Source of the DNA: JAMLIO01 sp031412575
GTDB taxonomy: Bacteria > Bdellovibrionota > Bdellovibrionia > Bdellovibrionales > UBA1609
Assembly: GCA_031412575.1 (NCBI GenBank)
Contig: JANODG010000088.1
Location: 1-50,864, forward strand
Reading direction: 5' to 3'
DNA length: 50,864 nt
This document shows positions 24,831 to 33,874 of this stretch, one piece after another (the stretch's first letter is position 1; every line of letters starts with the position of its first letter). The notes beneath the pieces were generated by a model that did no database searches, was not told the DNA's origin, and saw only the letters and a program-made list of their open reading frames with translations. A program made the translations under genes and the position numbers.

Positions 24831-26170
24831 TTGATCTATTAAGTAAGTACGATGTTCCCGTACCACGTTACACTAGCTATCCTACAGTGCCTTACTGGCA
24901 AGATAACCCGACATCCAAAGAATGGCTTTCTTCCTTAGAAAAACATTTTTCTAAAGACGATGCCACTTGGTCTATGTACTTACACATTCCTTTTTGTGAA
25001 ACCTTATGTACCTTTTGTGGCTGTAACACCATCATTACAAAAGATCATAAACGTGAACATCCTTACGTAACTCACTTGTTATCGGAATGGAAAATCTATT
25101 TAGATAAAATGCCGTATATTAAAGATAAAGAATTAAAAGAGATCCACTTAGGTGGAGGAACTCCAACTTTTTTAAGTTCTGAAAATTTAGTTTTTTTGAT
25201 GACCAATCTTTTTAAAGATATTAAAAAATCCAAAGACTTTGAAGCTTCCATCGAAGTGGACCCAAGACGCACAACTTCTGATCAGCTTAAGGCCCTATAT
25301 GACATTGGGTTTCGCAGGGTCAGTATGGGTGTACAGGATTTTGATCCTGAAGTGCAACGCCTAGTAAACCGTATACAGCCAGAAAGTATGACTTTGAATT
25401 TAACCCAAAGAGCTAGGGCCATGGGTTACACTTCCGTCAATTATGATTTGATTTACGGTTTACCAAAACAAACCAAAGCAAGTATAAAGACACTTGCTGA
25501 AAAAACCTTAGAACATAAACCAGACCGCATAGCTTTATATTCTTTTGCCTTAGTGCCATGGATTAAACCTACGCATAGGCTTTACAAAGATGAAGATTTG
25601 CCAATGGGTTTAGAAAAGCGTGAGCTTTATGAAATCGCACGAACCATTTTACTTAAAGGTGGTTACAAAGAAATCGGAATGGATCACTTTGCATTGCCAA
25701 CGGATTCTTTATCGAAAGCTTTGCAAAGTAAAAAACTTCACAGAAATTTTATGGGTTACACTCATCACAGATCAGATATATTGTTGGGTTTAGGGGTAAG
25801 TTCGATTTCTGAAACTCCAGATTGTTTTCACCAAAATGAAAAAAAATATCAGATCTATCAAAGATTTATCGAGCAAGAACAAATTCCAACTCTTCGTGGG
25901 CATAAACTTTCTGATCAAGACCGAAAACGACGAGAACAGATTTTAAAACTCATGACCACTTGGGAAACTGTTTTAGATGATTTTAAACATGAAGAAGAAG
26001 TGAAAGTGTTTTTAAATGAACTGATTCAAGATGGTTTAGCTAAAGTCGAAAATCAAAAAATTATGGTGACAGAAAAAGGTCAGCCGTTTTTAAGAAACAT
26101 ATGCATGTCTTTAGATGAACGCTTGCGCTTAAATAAGCCAACTCAACAGGTGTTTTCAAAAGCGCTATGA
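24827..26170 (+). CDS. hemN: oxygen-independent coproporphyrinogen III oxidase
   Basis: This 447-residue radical-SAM enzyme decarboxylates coproporphyrinogen III to protoporphyrinogen IX without oxygen. The iron-sulphur motif is YLHIPFCETLCTFCGCN (C57, C61, C64, with C66), which is the true HemN pattern rather than that of HemW. The N-terminal RYTSYPTVPYW and the LGGGTPTFLS loop are also typical. It overlaps hemE by 4 bp and hemY by 4 bp (ATGA), so all three are translated as a coupled unit. Confidence 0.97.
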   Translation: MIDLLSKYDVPVPRYTSYPTVPYWQDNPTSKEWLSSLEKHFSKDDATWSMYLHIPFCETLCTFCGCNTIITKDHKREHPYVTHLLSEWKIYLDKMPYIKDKELKEIHLGGGTPTFLSSENLVFLMTNLFKDIKKSKDFEASIEVDPRRTTSDQLKALYDIGFRRVSMGVQDFDPEVQRLVNRIQPESMTLNLTQRARAMGYTSVNYDLIYGLPKQTKASIKTLAEKTLEHKPDRIALYSFALVPWIKPTHRLYKDEDLPMGLEKRELYEIARTILLKGGYKEIGMDHFALPTDSLSKALQSKKLHRNFMGYTHHRSDILLGLGVSSISETPDCFHQNEKKYQIYQRFIEQEQIPTLRGHKLSDQDRKRREQILKLMTTWETVLDDFKHEEEVKVFLNELIQDGLAKVENQKIMVTEKGQPFLRNICMSLDERLRLNKPTQQVFSKAL

Positions 26171-27372
26171 AGAAAGTCGCCATCATCGGATTTGGATTTT
26201 CTGGACTGTCTGCAGCTTGGGCTTTTGCAAGGCGCGGGCATGATGTGGAAGTTTTTGAAAAAGTATCAAAAATTGGTGGAATACTTCAAACTGAAAACTC
26301 TGAGTTTGGGATTATAGAAACCGCCGCCAATGCTATTTTACGCTCGGAAAACGTAAGCGTGATGGCTAAGGACTTCGATATCACCTGGGCTGAGCGAAAG
26401 AAATCTGCTAAAGCTAAATGGGTATTCACAGATAAACCAAGACGCTGGCCACTGACTACGATTGAGACTTTAAAGTTCATAAACCCGATGTTTAAATTAG
26501 CTCTGGGATCTGAAAGTATAAAACCAAAAAGTTTAGAGTCCGTCGCTAATTGGGGACAAAGGGTTTTTAAATCTCCAGTGTTTGTCGATCATCTTTTGGG
26601 TCCTGCACTTCAAGGAGTTTATGCAAATTCATCTGATCATCTTTCAGCCTCTTTATGTTTAAACACTTTTTTTGCCACCCAAAAAATAAGACATGAAGGA
26701 TCACACGCACCAAAAAAAGGAATGTCAGACTTTTTTAATTCTGGATTAAAATTTTTAACGAAACATAATAATTTTAAATTAAATCTAAATTCTCAAATCA
26801 CAAATTATGAAAATTTAGATGCAGACATCATTTTAGACACGCGCCCAGACCCTATAAACGTAAATTATTTAAGTGTTTATTCACTAACATTATTTTTCAG
26901 AACAGAAGACCGCCCGAAGTTTCAAGGGTTCGGTTGCTTGTTTGCGAAATCTAAAAGCGTACTAGGAGTCTTATTCAACTCCGACATCTTCGAAGACCGC
27001 ACTAAAGAAGACCTTTTTAGTGAGACCTGGATTATCACGCCCGCTGCAGGCGGAAAAGTTCCAGCGAAGAGCGCAGGGCGTGCGCAGCCGCCCGAAGAGC
27101 GCTCGAGTGAACTAGACATGATCAAACACACCCTCGCTTTTCGCGAACAAGCCTTCGGCATAAAATCCGAACCTGTATTCTCGAAGCTCACTCATTGGCC
27201 ACAAGGTATTCCCAACTACAGCCTTCAACATGAGACTTTCTTACAGGATAAATTTAAATTTGAAACTTCGATGGGACAGACTAAGATATTCAAAATCGGA
27301 AACTACACGGGGCAAATTGGTCTCAATAAAATGTTAGAAGAAAATGTAAAATTAGCTCGTAAATTCAGCTGA
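26167..27372 (+). CDS. hemY: FAD-dependent protoporphyrinogen oxidase carrying an in-frame repeat insertion
   Basis: HemY oxidises protoporphyrinogen IX to protoporphyrin IX. The FAD-binding start IIGFGFSGLSAAWAFARRG and the glycine pair KIGGILQT are intact, and the C-terminal FKIGNYTGQIGLNKML is the second FAD contact. Length is 401, slightly short for the family. Residues 291-317 (TPAAGGKVPAKS...RSSELD) are encoded by a GC-rich repeat also found between other genes here; it sits between a strand (FSETWII) and a helix (MIKHTLAFREQAFGI), most likely a surface loop. The frame stays open, so the enzyme is probably still functional; this has not been shown. HemY needs oxygen or another acceptor, unlike HemN. 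Confidence 0.92.
   Translation: MKKVAIIGFGFSGLSAAWAFARRGHDVEVFEKVSKIGGILQTENSEFGIIETAANAILRSENVSVMAKDFDITWAERKKSAKAKWVFTDKPRRWPLTTIETLKFINPMFKLALGSESIKPKSLESVANWGQRVFKSPVFVDHLLGPALQGVYANSSDHLSASLCLNTFFATQKIRHEGSHAPKKGMSDFFNSGLKFLTKHNNFKLNLNSQITNYENLDADIILDTRPDPINVNYLSVYSLTLFFRTEDRPKFQGFGCLFAKSKSVLGVLFNSDIFEDRTKEDLFSETWIITPAAGGKVPAKSAGRAQPPEERSSELDMIKHTLAFREQAFGIKSEPVFSKLTHWPQGIPNYSLQHETFLQDKFKFETSMGQTKIFKIGNYTGQIGLNKMLEENVKLARKFS
27038..27118 (+). repeat. GC-rich modular repeat, copy A, inside hemY
   Basis: The copy begins with the leader hairpin CGCCCGCTGCAGGCGG and AAAAGTTCC, then GCGA, arm GAGCGC (27069-27074), core AGGGCGTGCGCAGCCGCCC, matching arm GCGCTC (27099-27104), and ends CGAGTGAACTAGAC. 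The leader is identical to the second leader of copy B. About 81 bp, a multiple of three, with no stop in the hemY frame. Confidence 0.9.
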
Positions 27373-27465
27373 AACAAAAATAAATAGATAGATAAAAATT
27401 GAGTCACACGATAATGCGAAAAAAATTAATAAGAAGATTTAAGAAAAATTAAAAACTAGGAACAC

Positions 27466-28470
27466 ATGAAAAAAAAAGCAGTCATATTTTTAAATATTGG
27501 TTCACCTTCAACCACTGAAGTTAAAGATGTTAAAAAATATTTAAATCGATTTTTAATGGATCCTTATGTGATCAATCTTCCATCTTTTTTAAGATGGTTA
27601 TTTGTTACAAAACTTATCGTTCCAAGACGTGCTCCGAAATCGGCTGAAGCTTATAAAAAGGTTTGGACTAAAGATGGCTCTCCATTGGTGTCGATCACAA
27701 AGCGCCTGATGGAAAACTTAAATTTAATAGATACAGAACATGAATGGTTTTCAGCGATGAGATATTCTGAGCCTGAAGTGTTAGACGTGCTCGCTGAAAT
27801 AAAAAACAAAGGTTATGACAGCCTTGTTGTTTTCCCGGCCTATCCCCAGTACGCGGCTTCATCAACGGAATCCATTGTTCAGTATGTAAATGAAAAGTTA
27901 AAGGTTATGGGATGGAAACCTAACCTTTATCAAATTCAAGATTTTTATTTAGAGCCAGAGTTTATTGATAACATTGCTCTTGAAATTCCAAAAAATATAA
28001 ACCCTAAAGAATTTGATCATGTTCTTTTCTCATTTCACGGCCTTCCCGAAAGTCATCTTAAGAAAGTCAGCTCCACATGTCAGTTTTCAACGTGCTGTGA
28101 TCAAATCACCGAAGTGAATAAAAAATGTTACCGCGCCCAATGTTATCAAACGGCAAAAGCAGTGGCAGAAAAACTTGGTCTAGAAAAACGCAAGTGGACT
28201 ATGTCTTTTCAAAGTCGACTGGGTCCTGTCAAATGGATTGAACCTTATACCGATGTGGTTTCTGTCGAACAAGCAAAACAAAAAAATAGTCTTTTGGTGT
28301 TTTCACTGGCTTTTGTCACAGATTGTTTAGAGACTTTAGAAGAGTTAGACATTGGTTTAAGAGAAGATTTTTTCGAGCACGGTGGCGAAAAATTTGAACG
28401 TGTTCCTTGTTTAAATGAAAAATTTTATTCCGCTGTTGGAGTAGCGAAAAAAGCCATAAAACTAATATAA
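27466..28470 (+). CDS. hemH: ferrochelatase
   Basis: HemH inserts iron into protoporphyrin IX to give protohaem, the end of the pathway. The catalytic His is H191 in LFSFHGLPESHLKK and the acidic partner lies in FVTDCLETLEELD. Several cysteines follow the active site (STCQFSTCC, KKCYRAQC), a pattern compatible with an iron-sulphur cluster or metal site in some bacterial ferrochelatases; this is uncertain. Length (334) is normal. The start ATG has AGGAA 4 nt upstream, and the gene lies 93 bp after hemY as the last of the cluster. Confidence 0.96.
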   Translation: MKKKAVIFLNIGSPSTTEVKDVKKYLNRFLMDPYVINLPSFLRWLFVTKLIVPRRAPKSAEAYKKVWTKDGSPLVSITKRLMENLNLIDTEHEWFSAMRYSEPEVLDVLAEIKNKGYDSLVVFPAYPQYAASSTESIVQYVNEKLKVMGWKPNLYQIQDFYLEPEFIDNIALEIPKNINPKEFDHVLFSFHGLPESHLKKVSSTCQFSTCCDQITEVNKKCYRAQCYQTAKAVAEKLGLEKRKWTMSFQSRLGPVKWIEPYTDVVSVEQAKQKNSLLVFSLAFVTDCLETLEELDIGLREDFFEHGGEKFERVPCLNEKFYSAVGVAKKAIKLI

Positions 28471-28604
28471 AGTTTTAAAAAACGCGCAATTTTAATTAAA
28501 TTTTAATTGTGCTGAATTTTGTCAGCTGAATTGACAACCCACAAAAGAAGTAGAAATCGCAAAATAAAACCAAGAGGAATATTCCCCCTCAGTTAACCAA
28601 ACTA

Positions 28605-29744
28605 TTATTTACAAGCAGCTAGCATAATAGTTTTAAGCTCTACCAAAGCTTCTCTAACCTCATATTCTAAGGGCAACCTTTGGGCTAACGAACTACTTAG
28701 TTGAAATGACGATGTATATTTTTGTTTAAGGTTTTTTTCTTCGAGAATATCATTAATATAATTTTCTAATGATCCACAATTATCAAATATCAATCGATTA
28801 CTTGATAAAAAACGATAAGCAAGACTTAACATAATTAGGCGTTCTCTTTTTGATTTTGAAATGCTAGAAATTCGTTCTTCAATTTCGGTATAAAAGTCTT
28901 TTAATCGCTCTATATCTTCATAATTAGAAAGCACTTTGCCATCTTTGGTGATCTTATTATAGTAATTAGAGGCTGAATTAAACCCCCTTTGAAATGCATC
29001 GGCTGGGGATACGTCTAAGAATGTACCAACTCGAACAATACCAATGCCTCGCGATTTTAACCAATAAAGTGTTTCTAAATCCACAGCCTTCGTTGTTGGA
29101 ATAACTATTAACGAATCCGTGTTTGAGTAATGTCTAGAAAAGTTCACGTTTATAGATATCAAATAATCTGGTTTATTTAAGTAATAGTTATCTATACCCA
29201 TGCTGAACACGATATCTTCGTGATCTTTGAACAATACTTCAAACTCTTCTTTATAATCAATCGCACGACCTACTTTGAACAAATAATCATTCCCATCAGC
29301 AGAAGTTAACATTTCAGCATGAAGTGCATAAAAGAACGATAGCTTTTGCAACCAATCATAACTTATCCCATTCTGAGTATATCTTCTTATCAATTTGTGA
29401 GTGAATGATTGTAAGACTTCAGCAGACGCTTTTACGTCCTCTCGATCAGATTTATTTATTAATCCAGTTAAAGAATCAAGGAGGCTATTTAAAGTATGAA
29501 GTACTGGCTCAGATTTTAAAACAGCTTTTTTCTTCCAATTGATAAATGGGATTGTAAATCTCGGCTTAGAGTTTCTTATCTCTTGAGCCACTTGATAAAT
29601 TTCATCTCTGACTTGATATCTAAATTCTTCTGAATCTTTAGCGCCCTTGTCAGAGCGTAAATAAATGTCACACTGTATAGTTTTGGCGTGGGTTGTAAAA
29701 GAAAAAAGTAAAAGAACTAAATAAACTTTAATGTATTTTTTCAT
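28605..29744 (-). CDS. exported protein of unknown function
   Basis: This 379-residue protein has a signal peptide (MKKYIKVYLVLLLFSFTTHA) and a mature region rich in helices, with a central alternating segment (DSLIVIPTTKAVDLETLYWLKSRGIG) that looks like an alpha/beta core. Cysteines occur near the mature start (IQCDIY), in FDNCGS and at the end (LAACK). No family is recognised. It is the first gene of the accessory exported-protein block and is convergent with hemH. Confidence 0.7.
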   Translation of the reverse strand: MKKYIKVYLVLLLFSFTTHAKTIQCDIYLRSDKGAKDSEEFRYQVRDEIYQVAQEIRNSKPRFTIPFINWKKKAVLKSEPVLHTLNSLLDSLTGLINKSDREDVKASAEVLQSFTHKLIRRYTQNGISYDWLQKLSFFYALHAEMLTSADGNDYLFKVGRAIDYKEEFEVLFKDHEDIVFSMGIDNYYLNKPDYLISINVNFSRHYSNTDSLIVIPTTKAVDLETLYWLKSRGIGIVRVGTFLDVSPADAFQRGFNSASNYYNKITKDGKVLSNYEDIERLKDFYTEIEERISSISKSKRERLIMLSLAYRFLSSNRLIFDNCGSLENYINDILEEKNLKQKYTSSFQLSSSLAQRLPLEYEVREALVELKTIMLAACK

Positions 29745-30235
29745 GACATCCTCTATTTAAATTTTTTTTATTGGAAATTTGCATAATCTAAGCCAATTTT
29801 AGTAATCGCTAGATCAATTCAAAACCGCAACAAAATAAAAAGCTATTCAAAAGTGCCAAATTTTGACCCATTGAAAGCTTAGCTTCGTTCAAAATGGTCT
29901 CTTGGCTTGTCTTCCAATTCATTTTTATTTCGGCCGGATTAGTGGCGAGAGTATATTTTACACCGAAAAGAGGGCCTGCTCATTAAATAATATTTAGGTC
30001 CCCTTTGATCTGTAAATGAAGAAATAGCCCGTATCTCCGGTTTTTTGGTGCAATCTATGGGAAACAAGCTGGGACATAATAAGTGGTTATATACTCCATT
30101 TGCCCTTTTGATTGGACCTATATCCTTCTTTTCTGTACTTCTACAACCCGGGATTAACGTTGACTTCAATTGCAGAAGTTCACGTTGTTTTAGAAATAGT
30201 TTTTCTAAATTAAAAGTGATGAGGGGTTTCAAATC
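29745..30235. other. 491-bp intergenic region without a convincing gene
   Basis: Only short frames occur on either strand (under 100 codons), none with a ribosome site, signal peptide or recognisable motif. Base composition is less AT-skewed than typical spacers here (for example around 29930-30100), so a decayed gene is possible. The last 20 bases hold the ribosome site (GAGGGG) of the subtilase gene. Confidence 0.5.
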
Positions 30236-31048
30236 GTGAATAGAATTTGTTATATTTTGCTGACACTTTTATTGAGCACCACAAGTTTTTCGGCTGATTT
30301 TGTCAAAGTTGGTATTTTTGATATTAGCTTTTATAAAGTTGAACAACTCATCCCTGAAAGCCTAACTCCAACAACAATTATGACCCCACACAATTTATAC
30401 TCTCCGCATGGTGCATCTGTGGCCTCGCTTATCTTTAATCCTGAATATGGTGGCTCGTCTCACGGGAAGTTATTGCTGATGAACACGGGTATCCAGTATG
30501 AAGACTTTTACAAAGGTATTCAAAAAGCCATTGAGCTTAAAATCCAAGTCATAAGTATATCTTTATCTTTAATAAACTCTTCGATTGCAGAATTAATCAA
30601 TCAAGCCAACCAAGATCATGGGATCCTGTTTGTCGTTTCGGCTGGTAACGCTGCCCAAAGAAAAGGGCGCGCGCTTCCTTCGTACTATAAAGATCTTAAA
30701 GCGATCATAGCGTCTTGCATCGACCTTAACGGTGATGTTCCTGATTTTGCTCAGCTCGATTCAAGCGTTGACATTCTGGCTCCGTGTGGTCGCTCTAATA
30801 TTATGACTCAGATTTATGAACTCCGTCGTGGGGTCATCGATCATCCTTTTGGAGGGACAAGTGCCGCAGTTCCGCAAGTCGTATCTTTTATGATTGATGA
30901 GCTACACAATAACAGTAGTCTGAATCTTGACGATTTTAAACAACTTATGAAATCTCAGGCGAAGTACTTTTATAATTACGAAGGTTCTGTTTATCCCGTT
31001 TTAAATAATATTCAAAAAATTAAAGTTCAACCAGAACTCTCCATGTGA
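30236..31048 (+). CDS. compact secreted subtilisin-like (S8) protease
   Basis: This 270-residue protein has a signal peptide (cleavage near SFSA, residue 20) and the full S8 catalytic set in order: D29 (VGIFDISF), H58 (SPHGASVASLI), oxyanion N138 (VVSAGNAA) and S209 (GGTSAAVPQV). The motifs are loose versions of DTGI, HGTHVA and GTSMAAP. There is no room for the usual inhibitory prodomain between signal and Asp, so it may fold without one or be helped by another protein. The start is GTG with GAGGGG nine nt upstream. It sits among exported proteins of unknown function. Confidence 0.85.
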   Translation: MNRICYILLTLLLSTTSFSADFVKVGIFDISFYKVEQLIPESLTPTTIMTPHNLYSPHGASVASLIFNPEYGGSSHGKLLLMNTGIQYEDFYKGIQKAIELKIQVISISLSLINSSIAELINQANQDHGILFVVSAGNAAQRKGRALPSYYKDLKAIIASCIDLNGDVPDFAQLDSSVDILAPCGRSNIMTQIYELRRGVIDHPFGGTSAAVPQVVSFMIDELHNNSSLNLDDFKQLMKSQAKYFYNYEGSVYPVLNNIQKIKVQPELSM

Positions 31049-31159
31049 TTTCGTTTGGAAGACCTAAGTGTGAAAGGATCTTCTTAGAACTCACGAAATT
31101 ATTACATTTATTGTACATACCTTAAGACACCTCGACAGTAGTTTGATACTTACTATTTT

Positions 31160-32632
31160 ATGAAAGCTTATCTTGTTTGTTTATTATTAGTAAACTTTAT
31201 TTTATCGACCGCTTCAGCAAACAGAAACGACTCCGCGCTGTGTAGTGAATACTTGAACCAACAATCTTCTTTAAGATTGGCCGCGATATCAGTCAATGAA
31301 GCTGCACGAAGTATTAAGACCAACGAAGGCGAAATCAAAATACCAGCGACACAAGAACTTACTGATCGCTTCCTAGATGATTCGCCTTTGACTTTATTGA
31401 TAGAAAATCAATTAATTTATTCTGCATTTTTTAAAGAAAAAATCAAAAACATAGCTTTATCTAGAGCCATAAATTTTAAAGCTGAGTTTCCTGAAGAGAT
31501 TCGAGCTCTGACAGCTCAACAAATTCAAGAGCTCGCAAGAAAAATTTATTCAAATATGCTCTCTGAACTGCTGCAATTAACATCTATGGAAGATCCAAGA
31601 TACCAAACTTCGAACACTTCAAAACTTAAAACCTTAAGGTCTTTGAGTCAGGATTATGTTCTTAAGAAGTTTGAAGAGGCTCTGATTGAAATTGGCCAGC
31701 GAAATAGTTTTTTAAACTACTCTTCTGAATTGGCAGAAATGAACAAAAAAAGAGGATTTTTCACTAAAAGTAGCTTTCTTGAAAACTATATATTGGTGCC
31801 AGCACTCACGCTCCCTGGAGTCTTACTCTATAACGGAGATTACACTTCCATTATACCACATGCTTTTTTTGCAGTTGTTTTTTCAATTCTTCCTGATTTT
31901 TTAGGCGGTGATTTAAAAAAATCTATTCATCGAAGAAAACTATTAAAACAAATTCACATAAATCATGAAGTCACTAGAAAAACGCACCTGGAAAATATAT
32001 CGCCGTCTGATTATAGCGCTTTAGATTTAACTAAGTTCGACGTCTTAATTGAAAACTACAAACTAGATAAACAGCAGGGTCTAACAGCGTCAAAAAAACT
32101 TAGGCTAATTCAAGACATCTACACGCCCTTAACCAGATTTTTTATTTCAGACTATTTAACTGCAGTTCAAAAAACAAAACTTAACGATATTGATTTTTTT
32201 AATCGAATCAAAGAAAGTCTACGAACCTTTAAGCCTTTAAGCAGTGAAGATGCTAAAAAACTCAAAGAAATAAGTTCAGTTTCATCTGAAGTCCGAACTT
32301 CCGCTGAAGGCGCTTTAACTATCTTAAAATACCTAGTTGATGAAATTTCAAACTTTTCTTTTGATGAAAAAAAATCTTTAAGAGATGAAGAATTAGAAGA
32401 ATTAGCTTTATCATTAACAGTTCAAGGTCAAACGTTAATCGCTATTGAACAAACCATAAAACACGCCTCTGGTATTATTTCAGGGGCCAGAAAACTTGAA
32501 ATCGCAGAATCGGCTGTCCTTGTTAATAACTTACTAAGCACAAACAGCACAAGTTACCATGATACCTTATCTAAACTTTTTAAAGAGCTCGAACAATTTA
32601 CGAGAATTTCAGATTTTAGTAAAATTGAGTAG
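31160..32632 (+). CDS. exported protein of unknown function, mostly helical
   Basis: This 490-residue protein has a signal peptide ending near ASA (residue 20) and long charged helices before and after a hydrophobic segment at about 207-250 (NYILVPALTLPGVLLYNG, IIPHAFFAVVFSILPDFLGG) that could form a membrane hairpin. The C-terminal third is Lys/Glu/Ser-rich. No family is recognised. It follows the subtilase by 111 bp and precedes another exported protein by 42 bp, so a joint transcript is likely. Confidence 0.7.
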   Translation: MKAYLVCLLLVNFILSTASANRNDSALCSEYLNQQSSLRLAAISVNEAARSIKTNEGEIKIPATQELTDRFLDDSPLTLLIENQLIYSAFFKEKIKNIALSRAINFKAEFPEEIRALTAQQIQELARKIYSNMLSELLQLTSMEDPRYQTSNTSKLKTLRSLSQDYVLKKFEEALIEIGQRNSFLNYSSELAEMNKKRGFFTKSSFLENYILVPALTLPGVLLYNGDYTSIIPHAFFAVVFSILPDFLGGDLKKSIHRRKLLKQIHINHEVTRKTHLENISPSDYSALDLTKFDVLIENYKLDKQQGLTASKKLRLIQDIYTPLTRFFISDYLTAVQKTKLNDIDFFNRIKESLRTFKPLSSEDAKKLKEISSVSSEVRTSAEGALTILKYLVDEISNFSFDEKKSLRDEELEELALSLTVQGQTLIAIEQTIKHASGIISGARKLEIAESAVLVNNLLSTNSTSYHDTLSKLFKELEQFTRISDFSKIE

Positions 32633-32674
32633 GGCTATTCTCTTCAGGTACACCAATTGCAACGCTGAAGACAT

Positions 32675-33718
32675 ATGATTCTAAAAAAGGTTCAATTCGC
32701 CATTAAAGCGATTTTAGCATGGGTTTGTCTATCAAGCTTAGCTTTTGCTAATAGTACCGATGACAATTTTTGGCGTGATTTTCTAGCTAAGCATTACCCG
32801 CGAATAAGCTCTCAGGAAGCTTCACGATGGCAGTCACAAACTATAGAGATTTTTAAGTCTCAGGGGATTAATCATAGTCATCTGTCAAAGATTTCTCAGA
32901 GTGATTATTTTAAATTGTGGAATATCGCTTATGAATCGGCCCAAAGACCAAAGTTTGAGGATTTAATATTAATTGTTGATTTCTGGATTTCTGAATTAGG
33001 CTTAAAGAGTCTGAATCAATTTCTTAATAATACAACTCATTCAAACCCTTACCATATTTTTACAATAAATTTGGAAGGGTGGATTGCGTTTCGTGATCTG
33101 CTTTTAAATATTGGTGTTTTCGATGAAGATCCTCGCTCTGATAGAAGTGTGCAAGCATTTTTACTTAGATTTAATTGGGCGGAAGGAATTGCCACCAGCA
33201 AAAAAATGACCCCTGAGTTTTGGAATGGATGGAAAGATGTTTTTTTAAGTCATAAAACTATGAAATCTCAAGTGACCAAGTCTTTTAGTGTTTCTTACTT
33301 AAGTGATTATGCCAATCAAGATTTGATTCAACGATTATATGTTTCGCTGCCTCAGGGCTTACTTACATTATCGCTAAACAATGCAGATCTTATTTCCTCT
33401 GATTTGCTCATAGATTTTATAAACTCCGAAGATAAAATCTTGAGATCTGGGTTTGATGCCACGATCGAAGATACTCTTCGAACTCTAAATCAGTTGGTCT
33501 TAGGCAATATAAAAATATCGGGCAGACAATTCTCTGCAAGCGTTGCTAAATCGGTTGTTGCGAAATTAGTCTTTAGGGTCATGCGAGACCCTAATATAAT
33601 AAAAAACGAACGATATTTAAAATATGTAATTAAAGAAATTCTTTCGGATTTAAAAGAAGAAAGACTTCTAGAATCCACTAGGAGCGCGGGTAGAATCTGC
33701 GGGGAATATCTTAAATAA
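32675..33718 (+). CDS. exported protein of unknown function
   Basis: This 347-residue protein has a signal peptide (MILKKVQFAIKAILAWVCLSSLAFA). The mature chain is helical and rich in aromatic residues (DDNFWRDFLAKHYPRIS, LEGWIAFRDLLLN). It ends with a single cysteine (GRICGEYLK). No catalytic motif is visible. It lies 42 bp after the previous exported-protein gene. A partial copy of the GC-rich repeat (copy F) begins at the base after its stop codon. Confidence 0.7.
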   Translation: MILKKVQFAIKAILAWVCLSSLAFANSTDDNFWRDFLAKHYPRISSQEASRWQSQTIEIFKSQGINHSHLSKISQSDYFKLWNIAYESAQRPKFEDLILIVDFWISELGLKSLNQFLNNTTHSNPYHIFTINLEGWIAFRDLLLNIGVFDEDPRSDRSVQAFLLRFNWAEGIATSKKMTPEFWNGWKDVFLSHKTMKSQVTKSFSVSYLSDYANQDLIQRLYVSLPQGLLTLSLNNADLISSDLLIDFINSEDKILRSGFDATIEDTLRTLNQLVLGNIKISGRQFSASVAKSVVAKLVFRVMRDPNIIKNERYLKYVIKEILSDLKEERLLESTRSAGRICGEYLK

Positions 33719-33785
33719 GCACACCGAAGGTGGAAAAACCAATCCGCGTGAGCTAGACAGCGCCGTATTGCGGCAGCCGGATTGA
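33719..33785 (+). repeat. GC-rich modular repeat, partial copy F
   Basis: A leader-like hairpin CACCGAAGGTGG with AAAA is followed by CCAATCCGCGTGAGCTAGACAGCGCC, which matches the right end of copy E2 (CCAATCCG A GTGAACTAGACAGC) with two differences. The central stem is missing. CAATCCG pairs with CGGATTG at the right edge, so it still folds into a hairpin. It starts right after the TAA of the preceding gene. Confidence 0.7.
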
Positions 33786-33874
33786 AAAAAGATTAGTCAC
33801 TTAAACCTCAAATCTAAGTGAAGGACAGTACGATTAGGGAATGAAAATTGCCTTAAGTTTAATGGAGGTACGTT

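Noticed and set aside
28480..28520. Terminator after hemH (CGCAATTTTAATTAAATTTTAATTGTG)
   Set aside because: The arms mismatch in the middle and no T-run follows, so it cannot be called an intrinsic terminator with confidence.
29939..30239. Short opposing frames (97 and 64 codons) in the 29745-30235 spacer
   Set aside because: They overlap each other on opposite strands, lack ribosome sites and show no motif or signal peptide.
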